A stretch of DNA of 64,000 nt, taken from positions 37,566 through 101,565 of the forward strand of contig JAIXKK010000205.1 in NCBI GenBank assembly GCA_026954325.1. The letters are read 5' to 3'. A program made the translations under genes and the position numbers. The notes below the pieces were generated by a model that was not told the origin of the DNA, searched no databases, and saw only the letters and a program-made list of their open reading frames with translations. The stretch comes from Bryobacterales bacterium. GTDB taxonomy: Bacteria; Acidobacteriota; Terriglobia; Bryobacterales; Bryobacteraceae. Below, one piece after another: positions 34,947-43,651 of this stretch (position 1 is the stretch's first letter; every line of letters starts with the position of its first letter).

Positions 34947-36859
34947 GCCCAAGCGTTCAAATTGCCGACGAGTTACTGGTTCAAAGCGCGCAATCCGCAA
35001 AACGCGCCGTGGATGCGTTGCTGCGCATGCGCCACGCGGATGGCTACTGGTGGGCGGACCTGACGGCGGATTCGACTCTGGAGTCGGATTACATTCTGCT
35101 GCAACTGTGGATGTATCCACCCCAAGGGGGGAAATGGAATCCTCCGACCCGGCCGCTGGTGGAAAAGGCGGTGAGGAGCATTCTGCGCCGGCAACTGCCG
35201 GATGGGGGCTTCCACATCTACGCGCAGGGACCATCGGAGATCAGCGCGAGCGTGAAGGCGTACTTCGCGTTGAAGGTGGCGGGGATGCCGGTTGACGATT
35301 CCCGGATGAAGCGGTTGCGGGAACGGATACTGGCGCTCGGCGGATTGCAGCGGGTGAACAGCTATGTGAAGATCAACCTGTCGCTGTTCGGTTTGTATCC
35401 ACGCGAGCATGTTCCTTCGATCCCGCCGGAAATCATGCTGCTGGGCAACCTGATTTACGAGATGAGTTCGTGGACGCGAGCCATCGTGATTCCGTTGTCG
35501 ATCGTGCATGCGGCGAATCCCATGAGCCCGGCTCCCGAGGGCTTTCACCTCGATGAGATCCACGCGCCGGGAGTGAGTTTCGCCTTTGCGCGCCCGGCGC
35601 GCCTGGTGAGCGGGAAGACCGTATTTCTGGCGATAGACAAGCTACTGAAGCTGTGGGAGAAGTACGGATCGAAGAAACTGCGGCGCAAGGCGGTGGAGAA
35701 GGCAATCGCCTGGTCGTTGGAGCGGACGCATCATTCGCACGGGCTGGCGGCGATCTACCCGCCGATGATGTACCTGATTATGGCGTTGGACGTACTGGGA
35801 GTGGCGCGGGATCATCCGGACCATGTAGAAGCGCAGAGGCAGTTCGACAACCTGATGGTGGACGACGAGCGGGGATTATTCTTCCAGCCCTGTTTTTCTC
35901 CGGTATGGGATACGGCGATCGCGGCATTCGCGGTGGGCGAGACGCAAATGGCTCCGGTGGATTGCCTGAAGACAACGGCGGACTGGCTGCTGGACAAGGA
36001 AGTGCGGCTTCCGGGTGATTGGCGCGTAAAGCGGCCGGACGTGGAGCCTTCGGGATGGTATTTCGAATTCGCCAACGAGTTCTACCCGGATATAGATGAC
36101 ACGGCGATGGTGCTGCTGGCGCTGAAGCACGCGCGGGCGGCGAGCATTCCGCGGCAGCAGACGGTGCTTGACCGGGCGGTGAAGTGGCTGCTGGCGATGC
36201 AATCGAAGGACGGGGGCTGGGCGGCGTTCGACGCGGACAACAACTGGCAGGTGCTGGCGGATGTTCCGTTCGCGGATCACAATGCGATGCTCGATCCGAC
36301 GTGTCCGGACATCACGGGGCGGGTGATCGAGGCATTGATTGAACATGGGGTTCCGCGGACGGATGCGGCGATCCGCCGGGGAGTGGAGTACCTGCGCCGG
36401 ACGCAGGAGGCGGACGGAAGCTGGTACGGGCGATGGGGTGTGGATTACATTTACGGTACGTTTCTGGCTTTGCGCGGGCTGAGGGCCGCGGGAGAGAGCG
36501 ACCGGGAAGCGCATATTTTGCGCGCCGGGGAGTGGCTGCGGTCGATTCAGAACGCGGATGGGGGATGGGGAGAAAGCTGCGCGAGCTACGATAACGATAC
36601 GTTTACGCCGGCTCCGAGCACTCCGTCGCAGACGGCGTGGGCGGTGACGGGGTTGATCGCGAGCGGGGATGTGAACAGCCAAAGCGTGCGGAAGGGGATT
36701 GAATACCTGATCGAGACGCAGAAGGGGGATGGCACGTGGGACGAGGAGTTGTCCACGGGCACGGGCTTTCCGCGGGTTTTTTATCTGATGTATCACCTGT
36801 ACCGGAATTCCTTCCCAACCCTGGCGCTTGCGGCATTCCTGAACGGGAAAGGCGTTTGA
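34943..36859 (+). CDS. shc: squalene-hopene cyclase
   Basis: 638 aa. The catalytic DxDD motif is D383-I-D-D386 in YPDIDDTAMV, and QW-type repeats recur (QSKDGGWAAFDADN, QEADGSWYGRWGVDY, QNADGGWGESCASYDN, QKGDGTWDEE). Cyclises squalene to hopene/hopanol in the membrane, giving the hopanoid skeleton. Full length for the family. Overlaps ispH by 4 nt and is followed after 16 nt by hpnH. Confidence 0.95.
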   Translation: MSPSVQIADELLVQSAQSAKRAVDALLRMRHADGYWWADLTADSTLESDYILLQLWMYPPQGGKWNPPTRPLVEKAVRSILRRQLPDGGFHIYAQGPSEISASVKAYFALKVAGMPVDDSRMKRLRERILALGGLQRVNSYVKINLSLFGLYPREHVPSIPPEIMLLGNLIYEMSSWTRAIVIPLSIVHAANPMSPAPEGFHLDEIHAPGVSFAFARPARLVSGKTVFLAIDKLLKLWEKYGSKKLRRKAVEKAIAWSLERTHHSHGLAAIYPPMMYLIMALDVLGVARDHPDHVEAQRQFDNLMVDDERGLFFQPCFSPVWDTAIAAFAVGETQMAPVDCLKTTADWLLDKEVRLPGDWRVKRPDVEPSGWYFEFANEFYPDIDDTAMVLLALKHARAASIPRQQTVLDRAVKWLLAMQSKDGGWAAFDADNNWQVLADVPFADHNAMLDPTCPDITGRVIEALIEHGVPRTDAAIRRGVEYLRRTQEADGSWYGRWGVDYIYGTFLALRGLRAAGESDREAHILRAGEWLRSIQNADGGWGESCASYDNDTFTPAPSTPSQTAWAVTGLIASGDVNSQSVRKGIEYLIETQKGDGTWDEELSTGTGFPRVFYLMYHLYRNSFPTLALAAFLNGKGV

Positions 36860-36875
36860 GAGAGGCTCAACACGA

Positions 36876-37985
36876 ATGAAATTTCCATTGTCGATGACCG
36901 CCGGGATGGCCCGATATATCGTGAAAAACAAGCTGCGGCCGCGGCCGGAATGGCAGGTGGACAAAGCGGTGGTGAACGATGCGTCGAACCCGTTCAAGAT
37001 CATCTACACCGCTTCGACGGGGGAGGCGCGGGAGCCGCATCCGATGATCAAGAAGCGGTTTCCGATCGTGCTGATGCTGGAGCCGCTGCATGCATGTAAT
37101 CTGACGTGCACGGGATGCGGGCGCATCCGGGAGTATGAATCATCCATCACGCAAAGGCTGACGCTCGAGCAGTGCCTGAAGGCGGTGGATGAATGCGGGG
37201 CTCCGATGGTCTCGATTTGCGGCGGGGAGCCGCTGCTCTATCCGGAGATCGGACCGCTGGCGGCGGGGATACTGGAGCGGGGACTGAGCTGTTATCTTTG
37301 CACGAACGGCATGTTCCTGGTGAAGCGGCTGAAGGATTTCACGCCGGCGGAGAAGTTCTTCTTCAACGTGCACCTGGACGGGATGGAACAGAACCACGAC
37401 CTGGCGGTGGAGCGGAGCGGAGTTTTCCGGGAAGCCACGGCGGGGATCAAGGCGGCCAAGGCGGCGGGATTCAAAGTGGTGACGAACACGACGGTGTACA
37501 AGGAAACGGACATGAAGGAAATCGAGGAACTCTTCGAATTCCTGAAGACGCTGGGCGTGGATGGACATACGATTTCGCCCGCCTACGGTTATTCCGCGGT
37601 GAACGACCGCGAGATCTTCATGACGCGCGACGATGTGCATGAGAAATTTCGGGATTTCGACAAACTGGCCAGGAAATATCCGCTGCAATCGACTCCGGTG
37701 TACATGGAGTTTCTGCAGGGCAAGCGCGACCTGCCGTGCACGGCGTGGGGAAATCCGACCTACAACGTGAAGGGCTGGAAGGGGCCCTGTTATCTGATCA
37801 CGGACGCCCACTACAAGACGTTTGAAGAGTTCATGACCCGGACGCCGTGGAACAACTACGGTCCGGGAAGCGATCCGCGCTGCGAGCACTGCATGATGCA
37901 CTGCGGGTTTGAGCCGTCGGCGGCATACGGAATCAACTCCAAGCCTGGAGATCCTTTCCGTATGCTGACGTGGCTGCTGCGCTAG
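36876..37985 (+). CDS. hpnH: adenosyl-hopene transferase, radical SAM
   Basis: 369 aa. Radical-SAM cluster ligands C74, C78, C81 in HACNLTCTGCGR; SAM-binding MVSICGGEPLLYPEI. A C-terminal Cys-rich tail (CEHCMMHCGFEPSA) and the overall length match HpnH, which adds adenosine to hopene to give adenosylhopane, the first side-chain step of C35 hopanoids. GAGAGG lies upstream of the ATG. Sits between shc and hpnA. Confidence 0.95.
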   Translation: MKFPLSMTAGMARYIVKNKLRPRPEWQVDKAVVNDASNPFKIIYTASTGEAREPHPMIKKRFPIVLMLEPLHACNLTCTGCGRIREYESSITQRLTLEQCLKAVDECGAPMVSICGGEPLLYPEIGPLAAGILERGLSCYLCTNGMFLVKRLKDFTPAEKFFFNVHLDGMEQNHDLAVERSGVFREATAGIKAAKAAGFKVVTNTTVYKETDMKEIEELFEFLKTLGVDGHTISPAYGYSAVNDREIFMTRDDVHEKFRDFDKLARKYPLQSTPVYMEFLQGKRDLPCTAWGNPTYNVKGWKGPCYLITDAHYKTFEEFMTRTPWNNYGPGSDPRCEHCMMHCGFEPSAAYGINSKPGDPFRMLTWLLR

Positions 37986-37995
37986 GGCAGGCAGA

Positions 37996-38976
37996 GTGAA
38001 GCGGGTTCTGGTAACGGGGGCAACAGGATTCCTTGGCTGGCATATTGCACATCAACTACTCAAGCGAGGCGAGAGGGTGCGCGTATTGGCGCGGGACCCG
38101 GGGCGCGTGGTGGAACTCGAGGGAGTGGAAACCGCGGCCGGGGATTTGCGGGACGCGGACTCCGTTGCGCGGGCGGTGCAAGGGTGCTCCGTGGTGTACC
38201 ATGCCGCGGCGGACTACCGGTTGTGGGCACGGCATGGAGGAGAACTCTACCAATCGAACGTTGACGGGACGAGAAACATTCTGCGAGCCGCGAGGGAGGC
38301 AGGGGTCGAGCGCCTGGTCTACACCAGCACCGTGGGGTGTATCGGGATACCTTCCGAGGGGATTGGAGATGAGGCCGTGCCGGTGACCCTTGAATCGATG
38401 ACCGGGGCATACAAGCGCTCAAAGTTTCTGGCGGAGCAGACGGCTCTCAGCTTTGCGAGGGAGGGATTTCCGGTGGTGATTGTCAATCCGACCGCGCCTG
38501 TCGGGGATCACGACCGCAAGCCGACTCCGACGGGAAAGATCATAGTGGACTTTTTGCAAGGAAGGATGCCGGCGTATATCGATACGGGGCTTAACCTGGT
38601 GGATGTGGGGGACACGGCCAAAGGGCACCTTCTCGCGGCGGAAAAGGGAAGGCTCGGGGAGCGGTATATCCTGGGATGCGAAAATCTTACGCTGAAAGAA
38701 ATTCTGGAGAGGCTCGGGCGGCTGGCGGGAGTGCCCGCGCCGCGCATTCAAGTCCCTTACACGCTGGCCTATGTAACAGGGATATGCAGCACAGCCTGGG
38801 CGATATTGACGGGAAGCGAACCCCGGGCGCCGCTGGACGGCGTGCGCATGGCGCGCAAGAAGATGTTCGTGTCGCCGGACAAGGCGCGGCGGGAACTGGG
38901 ATTCACTCCGGGGCCGGTTGACCAGGCGCTGGAGCGGGCAATTCAATGGTTTCGCGCCAACGGGTACGTAGGGTGA
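37996..38976 (+). CDS. hpnA: hopanoid-associated sugar epimerase, NAD-dependent SDR
   Basis: 326 aa from GTG 37996. Extended SDR: NAD motif TGATGFLG near residues 7-14, the YxxxK pair in GAYKRSKFLAEQ, and NPTAPVGDHDRKPTPTGK. HpnA is nearly always encoded in hopanoid loci; its exact step in side-chain processing remains unsettled as far as I know. Overlaps the next start by 4 nt (GTGA). Confidence 0.9.
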   Translation: MKRVLVTGATGFLGWHIAHQLLKRGERVRVLARDPGRVVELEGVETAAGDLRDADSVARAVQGCSVVYHAAADYRLWARHGGELYQSNVDGTRNILRAAREAGVERLVYTSTVGCIGIPSEGIGDEAVPVTLESMTGAYKRSKFLAEQTALSFAREGFPVVIVNPTAPVGDHDRKPTPTGKIIVDFLQGRMPAYIDTGLNLVDVGDTAKGHLLAAEKGRLGERYILGCENLTLKEILERLGRLAGVPAPRIQVPYTLAYVTGICSTAWAILTGSEPRAPLDGVRMARKKMFVSPDKARRELGFTPGPVDQALERAIQWFRANGYVG

Positions 38977-39683
38977 GCAACCTGCTGATGATCGCCGCCG
39001 AGAGGCAGGAATTCGAGGGTATCCGGCTGCGCGTGGGCCCGCTGCGGCCGCTGGCGATCGCTGTCGATTATGCGGCCGAGGGAGAGTTGAGGGAGCACCG
39101 TGTGGCGCTGGTGGCGAACGGGGCGGGGCCACGGTTGGCGGCCGAGGCGGTGGAGGCCGCGTGCGGCAAATGGAAGGTGGACGCGGTGATCAGCACCGGG
39201 TTTTGCGGCGGGTTGGACCCGGGACTTTCAGTGGGTCAGGTGATTGCGGCCTCGGAGATTGACGCAAGAGGGTCCGGAAAGCGCTATCCTGCCTATTTGC
39301 CACGGGAAACGAATCCAGCGCCCGCTTGCGGCTCGATTTTAAGCATGGACCGCGTGGCGGTGAGCGTGGGGGAAAAGGAAGCGCTCCGCGCAACGGGCGC
39401 CGCGGCAGTGGAGATGGAAGCCGCGGGTGTCGCGGAGGGCGCTTCCCGTCACGGGATTCCGTTCTACTGCATCCGTGTGGTAAGCGACGCCGCTGGGGAG
39501 TCCATGCCGCTCGATTTCAATCTATACCGTACGGCCGAGGGCCGGTTCCAGCGTGGGGCTATTGTCCGCGCCGCCGTGGCGAGGCCATTTCGACGCATTC
39601 CCGGGTTGCTGCGCCTGCAGCGGCAGGCGAGGATTGCTTCGATGAGATTGGGGGAGTTCTTTGCTGACTGCCGCTTCTTCTGA
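38973..39683 (+). CDS. hpnG: adenosylhopane nucleosidase / hopanoid-associated phosphorylase
   Basis: 236 aa. Begins at GTG 38973 inside the hpnA stop. Purine nucleoside phosphorylase/MTAN-like fold: VISTGFCGGLDPGLSVGQV and the catalytic-region VEMEAAGVAEGA with the ribose-binding Glu, then CIRVVSDAAGE. HpnG removes adenine from adenosylhopane to give ribosylhopane. Order hpnH-hpnA-hpnG fits the pathway. Confidence 0.88.
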   Translation: MSNLLMIAAERQEFEGIRLRVGPLRPLAIAVDYAAEGELREHRVALVANGAGPRLAAEAVEAACGKWKVDAVISTGFCGGLDPGLSVGQVIAASEIDARGSGKRYPAYLPRETNPAPACGSILSMDRVAVSVGEKEALRATGAAAVEMEAAGVAEGASRHGIPFYCIRVVSDAAGESMPLDFNLYRTAEGRFQRGAIVRAAVARPFRRIPGLLRLQRQARIASMRLGEFFADCRFF

Positions 39684-39732
39684 GGGACCTGGCGGGCCGG
39701 GGGGCTCCGGGAGAGCCAGGTTGCCGGCATCG

Positions 39733-40791
39733 ATGCGTGCCGCTGTCTATGAGGGAGAGAGCGTTGTATCGGTGCGGTCCATTCCGACACCCGGGATTGG
39801 GCCGGGCGAACTATTGATTCGGGTGGAGAGTTGCGGGATCTGCCATACGGATTTGAAGAAGGTGCAGCAGAACCTGCTGCCGCCGCCGCGCATTTACGGT
39901 CATGAAACGGCGGGTGTCGTGGCCGCGGCGGGAGAAGGGGTGTCGCGGTTCGCGCCCGGGGACCGGGTGATCGTGTTTCACCACATTCCGTGTGGGGCGT
40001 GCTTTTACTGCGAACAGAGGCTGTATGCGCAGTGCGCGGTTTACAAGAAAGTGGGAGTAACGGCGGGATATGAGCCGGCGGGCGGCGGGTTTTCGGAATA
40101 TGCGCGGGCGATGGATTGGATCGTGGAGCGCGGAGTGGAGAGGATACCGGACGGGGTGTCCTTTGACCGCGCCTGTTTCGTTGAGCCGGTGAATACGTGC
40201 CTGAAGGCGGTGGAGATGGCCGCGCTGAAGCCGGGTGAGACGGTGGTGGTGCTGGGTCAGGGGCCGATTGGGCTGATATTCACTATGCTGGCGCACCGCA
40301 AGGGTGCGAAAATATTGACTACGGACTCGATTGATACCCGCCGCGCCCTTTCGCTCCGATTCGGGGCCACGGCGTCCTATCACCCGAGGCAGGTGGACCT
40401 CTCGAGGGAGGCGGCCGCCGCCACCGGGGGCCGGGGCGCAGACGCCGCATTCGTGTGCGCGTCGGCGCCGGGGATCATCGAGCAGGCGGTTCGCGCGACG
40501 CGGCCGGGAAGCCGTATCCTATTGTTTGCACAGACATCTCACAAAGAAAGAATTGAAGTTTCGGGCGCCGATATCTGCGTTGGCGAGCGGATGCTGTTCG
40601 GCGCATATAGCGCCGACGTTGACTTGCAGGCGGAGTCGGCGCGCCTTGTTTTTAGCGGTGAACTGCCGGTGGAGGAGTTGATTTCCCACCGGCTTCCCTT
40701 GGATGAGATCGCCGCCGGGATTGACCGGGCTTTGCATCCGGATGGCAAATCGTTGAAAATTATTGTTCAGCCCCAGAGGTCGACAAAGTGA
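39733..40791 (+). CDS. zinc-dependent MDR alcohol dehydrogenase (hopanoid-operon copy 1)
   Basis: 352 aa from ATG 39733; TTG 39661 or 39721 are possible earlier starts. GroES-like domain with catalytic zinc ligands in ESCGICHTDL and GHETAG, structural zinc cysteines in CGACFYCEQRLYAQC, and a Rossmann NAD(P) motif VVVLGQGPIG. Resembles sorbitol/threonine-type dehydrogenases. The position between hpnG and hpnC, with a 4-nt overlap to a second such gene, suggests a role in hopanoid side-chain oxidation or reduction (inference). Confidence 0.85.
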   Translation: MRAAVYEGESVVSVRSIPTPGIGPGELLIRVESCGICHTDLKKVQQNLLPPPRIYGHETAGVVAAAGEGVSRFAPGDRVIVFHHIPCGACFYCEQRLYAQCAVYKKVGVTAGYEPAGGGFSEYARAMDWIVERGVERIPDGVSFDRACFVEPVNTCLKAVEMAALKPGETVVVLGQGPIGLIFTMLAHRKGAKILTTDSIDTRRALSLRFGATASYHPRQVDLSREAAAATGGRGADAAFVCASAPGIIEQAVRATRPGSRILLFAQTSHKERIEVSGADICVGERMLFGAYSADVDLQAESARLVFSGELPVEELISHRLPLDEIAAGIDRALHPDGKSLKIIVQPQRSTK

Positions 40792-41828
40792 AAACACAGA
40801 TGATGGCGGCCGTCCTGTACGGCAGAGAGAGACTGCAGATCGAACCGGTCGCCGTTCCCAACATTGGCCCTGATGATGTTCTGGTCCGGGTACGCGCGGC
40901 TCTTACCTGCGGCACCGACGTCAAAGTGTTTCGCCGGGGGTATCATGCCCGCATGATCATCCCCCCGGCGCTGTTCGGGCACGAACTGGCGGGAGATGTG
41001 GTAGCCGTCGGGGAGAATGTGAAAAATGTGCAGGTGGGGCAGCGGGTGGTATCGGCGAACTCGGCTCCCTGCGGCAAGTGCTTTTATTGCATTCGCGATA
41101 AAGAGAACCTGTGCGAGGATCTCCTGTTTAACAACGGCGCCTATGCGGAATTCATCCGGATTCCGAAGCGAATCGTGGATCGCAACCTGTACGTGATTCC
41201 GGACCATGTCACGTACCAGGACGCGGCGTTGATTGAACCGCTGGCGTGCGTGATACGGGGACTGGAGGAATGCGATCCGGGGAGCGTGGAAACGATCGCG
41301 GTAATCGGGCTGGGGCCCATCGGGCTGATGTTCGTCCGGCTGGCGAAGGTGTTCGGCGCGCGGGTGATCGCGATCGGGAGGCGCGTGGCGCAACTCGAAC
41401 GCGCGGCGCGGATGGGGGCCACGGATCTGCTGTGCACGGCCGATCCGATCGATCATCCGGCGGCGGTGCGCGATCTGACGGCGGGCCGGGGCGTGGATGT
41501 CGCCATCGAAGCGGTGGGGACTCCGGAAACCTGGCAGCTTGCCGCCCGCCTGGTTCGCCGCGGGGGCGTGGTGAACTTCTTCGGGGGCTGTCCGAGCGAC
41601 AGCGCGGTGGCGCTGGACACAAGCCTGCTGCACTATTCGGAAATCACCTGCAAGGCGAGTTTCCACCACACGCCGGGGCATATCAAGAGAGCGCTCGATG
41701 CGGTGAGCAGGGGGGACGTTACGGCGCGGGATTTTGTGAATCGCGAGGAGCCCCTCAGCAATCTGCTCGAGGTGATGCGGCACCTCATGAGCCACAACGG
41801 CCACATGAAGACCGCCATCATTCCCTGA
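40788..41828 (+). CDS. zinc-dependent MDR alcohol dehydrogenase (hopanoid-operon copy 2)
   Basis: 346 aa from GTG 40788, overlapping the first copy by 4 nt. Catalytic zinc site in LTCGTDVKVF and GHELAG, structural zinc cysteines in CGKCFYCIRDKENLC, NAD(P) motif IAVIGLGPIGLM. The two copies are clearly divergent paralogues, not a recent duplication, so they may act as a heteromer or on different intermediates. hpnC follows 5 nt later. Confidence 0.86.
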   Translation: MKTQMMAAVLYGRERLQIEPVAVPNIGPDDVLVRVRAALTCGTDVKVFRRGYHARMIIPPALFGHELAGDVVAVGENVKNVQVGQRVVSANSAPCGKCFYCIRDKENLCEDLLFNNGAYAEFIRIPKRIVDRNLYVIPDHVTYQDAALIEPLACVIRGLEECDPGSVETIAVIGLGPIGLMFVRLAKVFGARVIAIGRRVAQLERAARMGATDLLCTADPIDHPAAVRDLTAGRGVDVAIEAVGTPETWQLAARLVRRGGVVNFFGGCPSDSAVALDTSLLHYSEITCKASFHHTPGHIKRALDAVSRGDVTARDFVNREEPLSNLLEVMRHLMSHNGHMKTAIIP

Positions 41829-41833
41829 AGGCC

Positions 41834-42772
41834 ATGCCCGGAGAGACAACCGGCCAATCGAGGTGGCTCGCCCCGGCGGATTTCGTGCATCATCCGGAGT
41901 CCGCCACGTGGAACTGGAGCGCGGAAGAGGCGGCGCAGTACACGCGGTGGCTGGCAACGCGCCATTACGAAAATTTTCACGTGGTGAGTTTTCTGCTTCC
42001 CAAGCGGCTGCACCAGGATTTCTTCAATGTGTACTCGTTCTGCCGGTGGGCGGATGATCTGGGGGACGAGATTGGGGACGCGGAGGAGAGCCTGCGGCTG
42101 CTCGAGTGGTGGCGGGAAGAACTGGAGGATATGTACGCGGGGAAGGCGGCGCATCCGGTCTTCGTGGCTCTGGCGCCGACGGTGAAGGCGCATGATCTGC
42201 CCGTTACCCCTTTTTCCGATTTGATTACCGCGTTCGTGCAAGACCAGAACGTGAATCGCTATCAGAGGTGGGAAGACCTGTTCGAATACTGCCGCTACTC
42301 GGCCAATCCGGTGGGGCGGCTGGTGTTGTATCTCTGCGGCTATCGCGACCGGGAGCGGCAGCAGCTATCGGACGCGACGTGCACGGCGCTGCAGTTGGCG
42401 AACTTCTGGCAGGACGTGACCTTGGATCTCGAGAAGGATCGCGTGTACATACCGCTCGAAGCGATGCAGCGTCACGGCTACACGGTAGCAGAGCTTTACG
42501 CGCGGCGCTATACGCCGGAGTTCCGGAAGGTGATGAAGGAAGCGGTGGCCACGGCGCGGGAGTTGTTTATGCGGGGGCTGCCGCTGCCGAAGCTGGTGGA
42601 CCGGCGGCTGGCGGTGGATGTGGAACTGTTCAGCCGGGGCGGATTGAAGGTGCTCGAGAAGATCGAGGAACTCGACTACAACGTGCTGGCGCACCGGCCG
42701 GTGATTTCCAGGACCGAGCGGGCGGGACTGCTGCTGAAGACCCTGATCAGGGTGGTTGCCCGGGCGGCATGA
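41834..42772 (+). CDS. hpnC: squalene/presqualene-type synthase HpnC
   Basis: 312 aa. The two Asp-rich motifs of squalene/phytoene synthases are FCRWADDLGDE and FWQDVTLDLEKDR. The N-terminal YENFHVVSFLLPKRL is typical of HpnC, which in the HpnCDE route converts presqualene diphosphate to hydroxysqualene. Overlaps hpnD by 4 nt (ATGA). Confidence 0.9.
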   Translation: MPGETTGQSRWLAPADFVHHPESATWNWSAEEAAQYTRWLATRHYENFHVVSFLLPKRLHQDFFNVYSFCRWADDLGDEIGDAEESLRLLEWWREELEDMYAGKAAHPVFVALAPTVKAHDLPVTPFSDLITAFVQDQNVNRYQRWEDLFEYCRYSANPVGRLVLYLCGYRDRERQQLSDATCTALQLANFWQDVTLDLEKDRVYIPLEAMQRHGYTVAELYARRYTPEFRKVMKEAVATARELFMRGLPLPKLVDRRLAVDVELFSRGGLKVLEKIEELDYNVLAHRPVISRTERAGLLLKTLIRVVARAA

Positions 42773-43617
42773 GTATCACCCTGGAAGATTCCTACGCGTG
42801 GTGCGCGCGGACGGCGCGCGGGCGGGCGCGGAACTTTTACTATTCGTTTCTGCTTCTGGATGCGCGGCGGCGGGCGGCGATGTGCGCGGTGTACGCGTTC
42901 ATGCGGATTTGCGACGACTTAAGCGATGAGCCGGGACCGAAGACGGAGGAGGCATTCCACGGATGGCGCGCGAGCATGGAAGCGGCTTTGGATGGGCGGT
43001 TTGACGGGCATCCGCTGTGGCCGGCGTTTCATGACACGGCGGCGCGGTACCGGATTCCGAGGGAGTACTTTCACGAGATGATCGACGGAGTGCAATCGGA
43101 TGTACGGTTCCAACCCGTGGAGACTTTCGAGCAGCTATACGGTTACTGCTACCGGGTGGCGTCGGTGGTGGGGTTGACAGTGATTCACATTCTGGGGTTT
43201 CGCGGGGAGGGGGCAAAGCCGCTGGCGGAGAAGTGCGGCGTTGCGTTTCAACTGACTAATATTCTGCGGGACGTAAAGGAGGATTACGAAAACGGCCGCA
43301 TTTACGTCCCCGCGGAGGATCTGCGGCGGTTCGGAGTGAGCGAAGGGGAGTTGGGGGCAAGGGTGGCGTCGCCGGGACTGAAGCGGCTGCTCGAGTTCGA
43401 GGGGGAGCGGGCGCGGGCGCTGTACCGCGAGGCAATGCCGCTGCTGGGGATGGTGGAGCCGGAGGGGAGGCCGATGCTGAGCGCCATCATCGAGATCTAC
43501 TCGGGGTTGTTGGGGCGGATCGAAAGACGGGGCTATGAGGTGTTGAGAAAACGGGTGACGGTGCCGGCGGCGGCGAAGCTGTGGATACTGGCGCGGGCGG
43601 TGCTTCAAACGAGGTAG
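42769..43617 (+). CDS. hpnD: presqualene diphosphate synthase HpnD
   Basis: 282 aa. Asp-rich motifs MRICDDLSDE and ILRDVKEDYENGR; ARNFYYSFLLL near the start. Condenses two farnesyl diphosphates to presqualene diphosphate. Last gene of the operon; hpnE, which reduces hydroxysqualene to squalene, is not encoded here. Ends 34 bp before the convergent MFS gene. Confidence 0.9.
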   Translation: MSITLEDSYAWCARTARGRARNFYYSFLLLDARRRAAMCAVYAFMRICDDLSDEPGPKTEEAFHGWRASMEAALDGRFDGHPLWPAFHDTAARYRIPREYFHEMIDGVQSDVRFQPVETFEQLYGYCYRVASVVGLTVIHILGFRGEGAKPLAEKCGVAFQLTNILRDVKEDYENGRIYVPAEDLRRFGVSEGELGARVASPGLKRLLEFEGERARALYREAMPLLGMVEPEGRPMLSAIIEIYSGLLGRIERRGYEVLRKRVTVPAAAKLWILARAVLQTR

Positions 43618-43651
43618 GCGGATGCCGGTCTTCGTGGGGGGCGGGTAGAAG

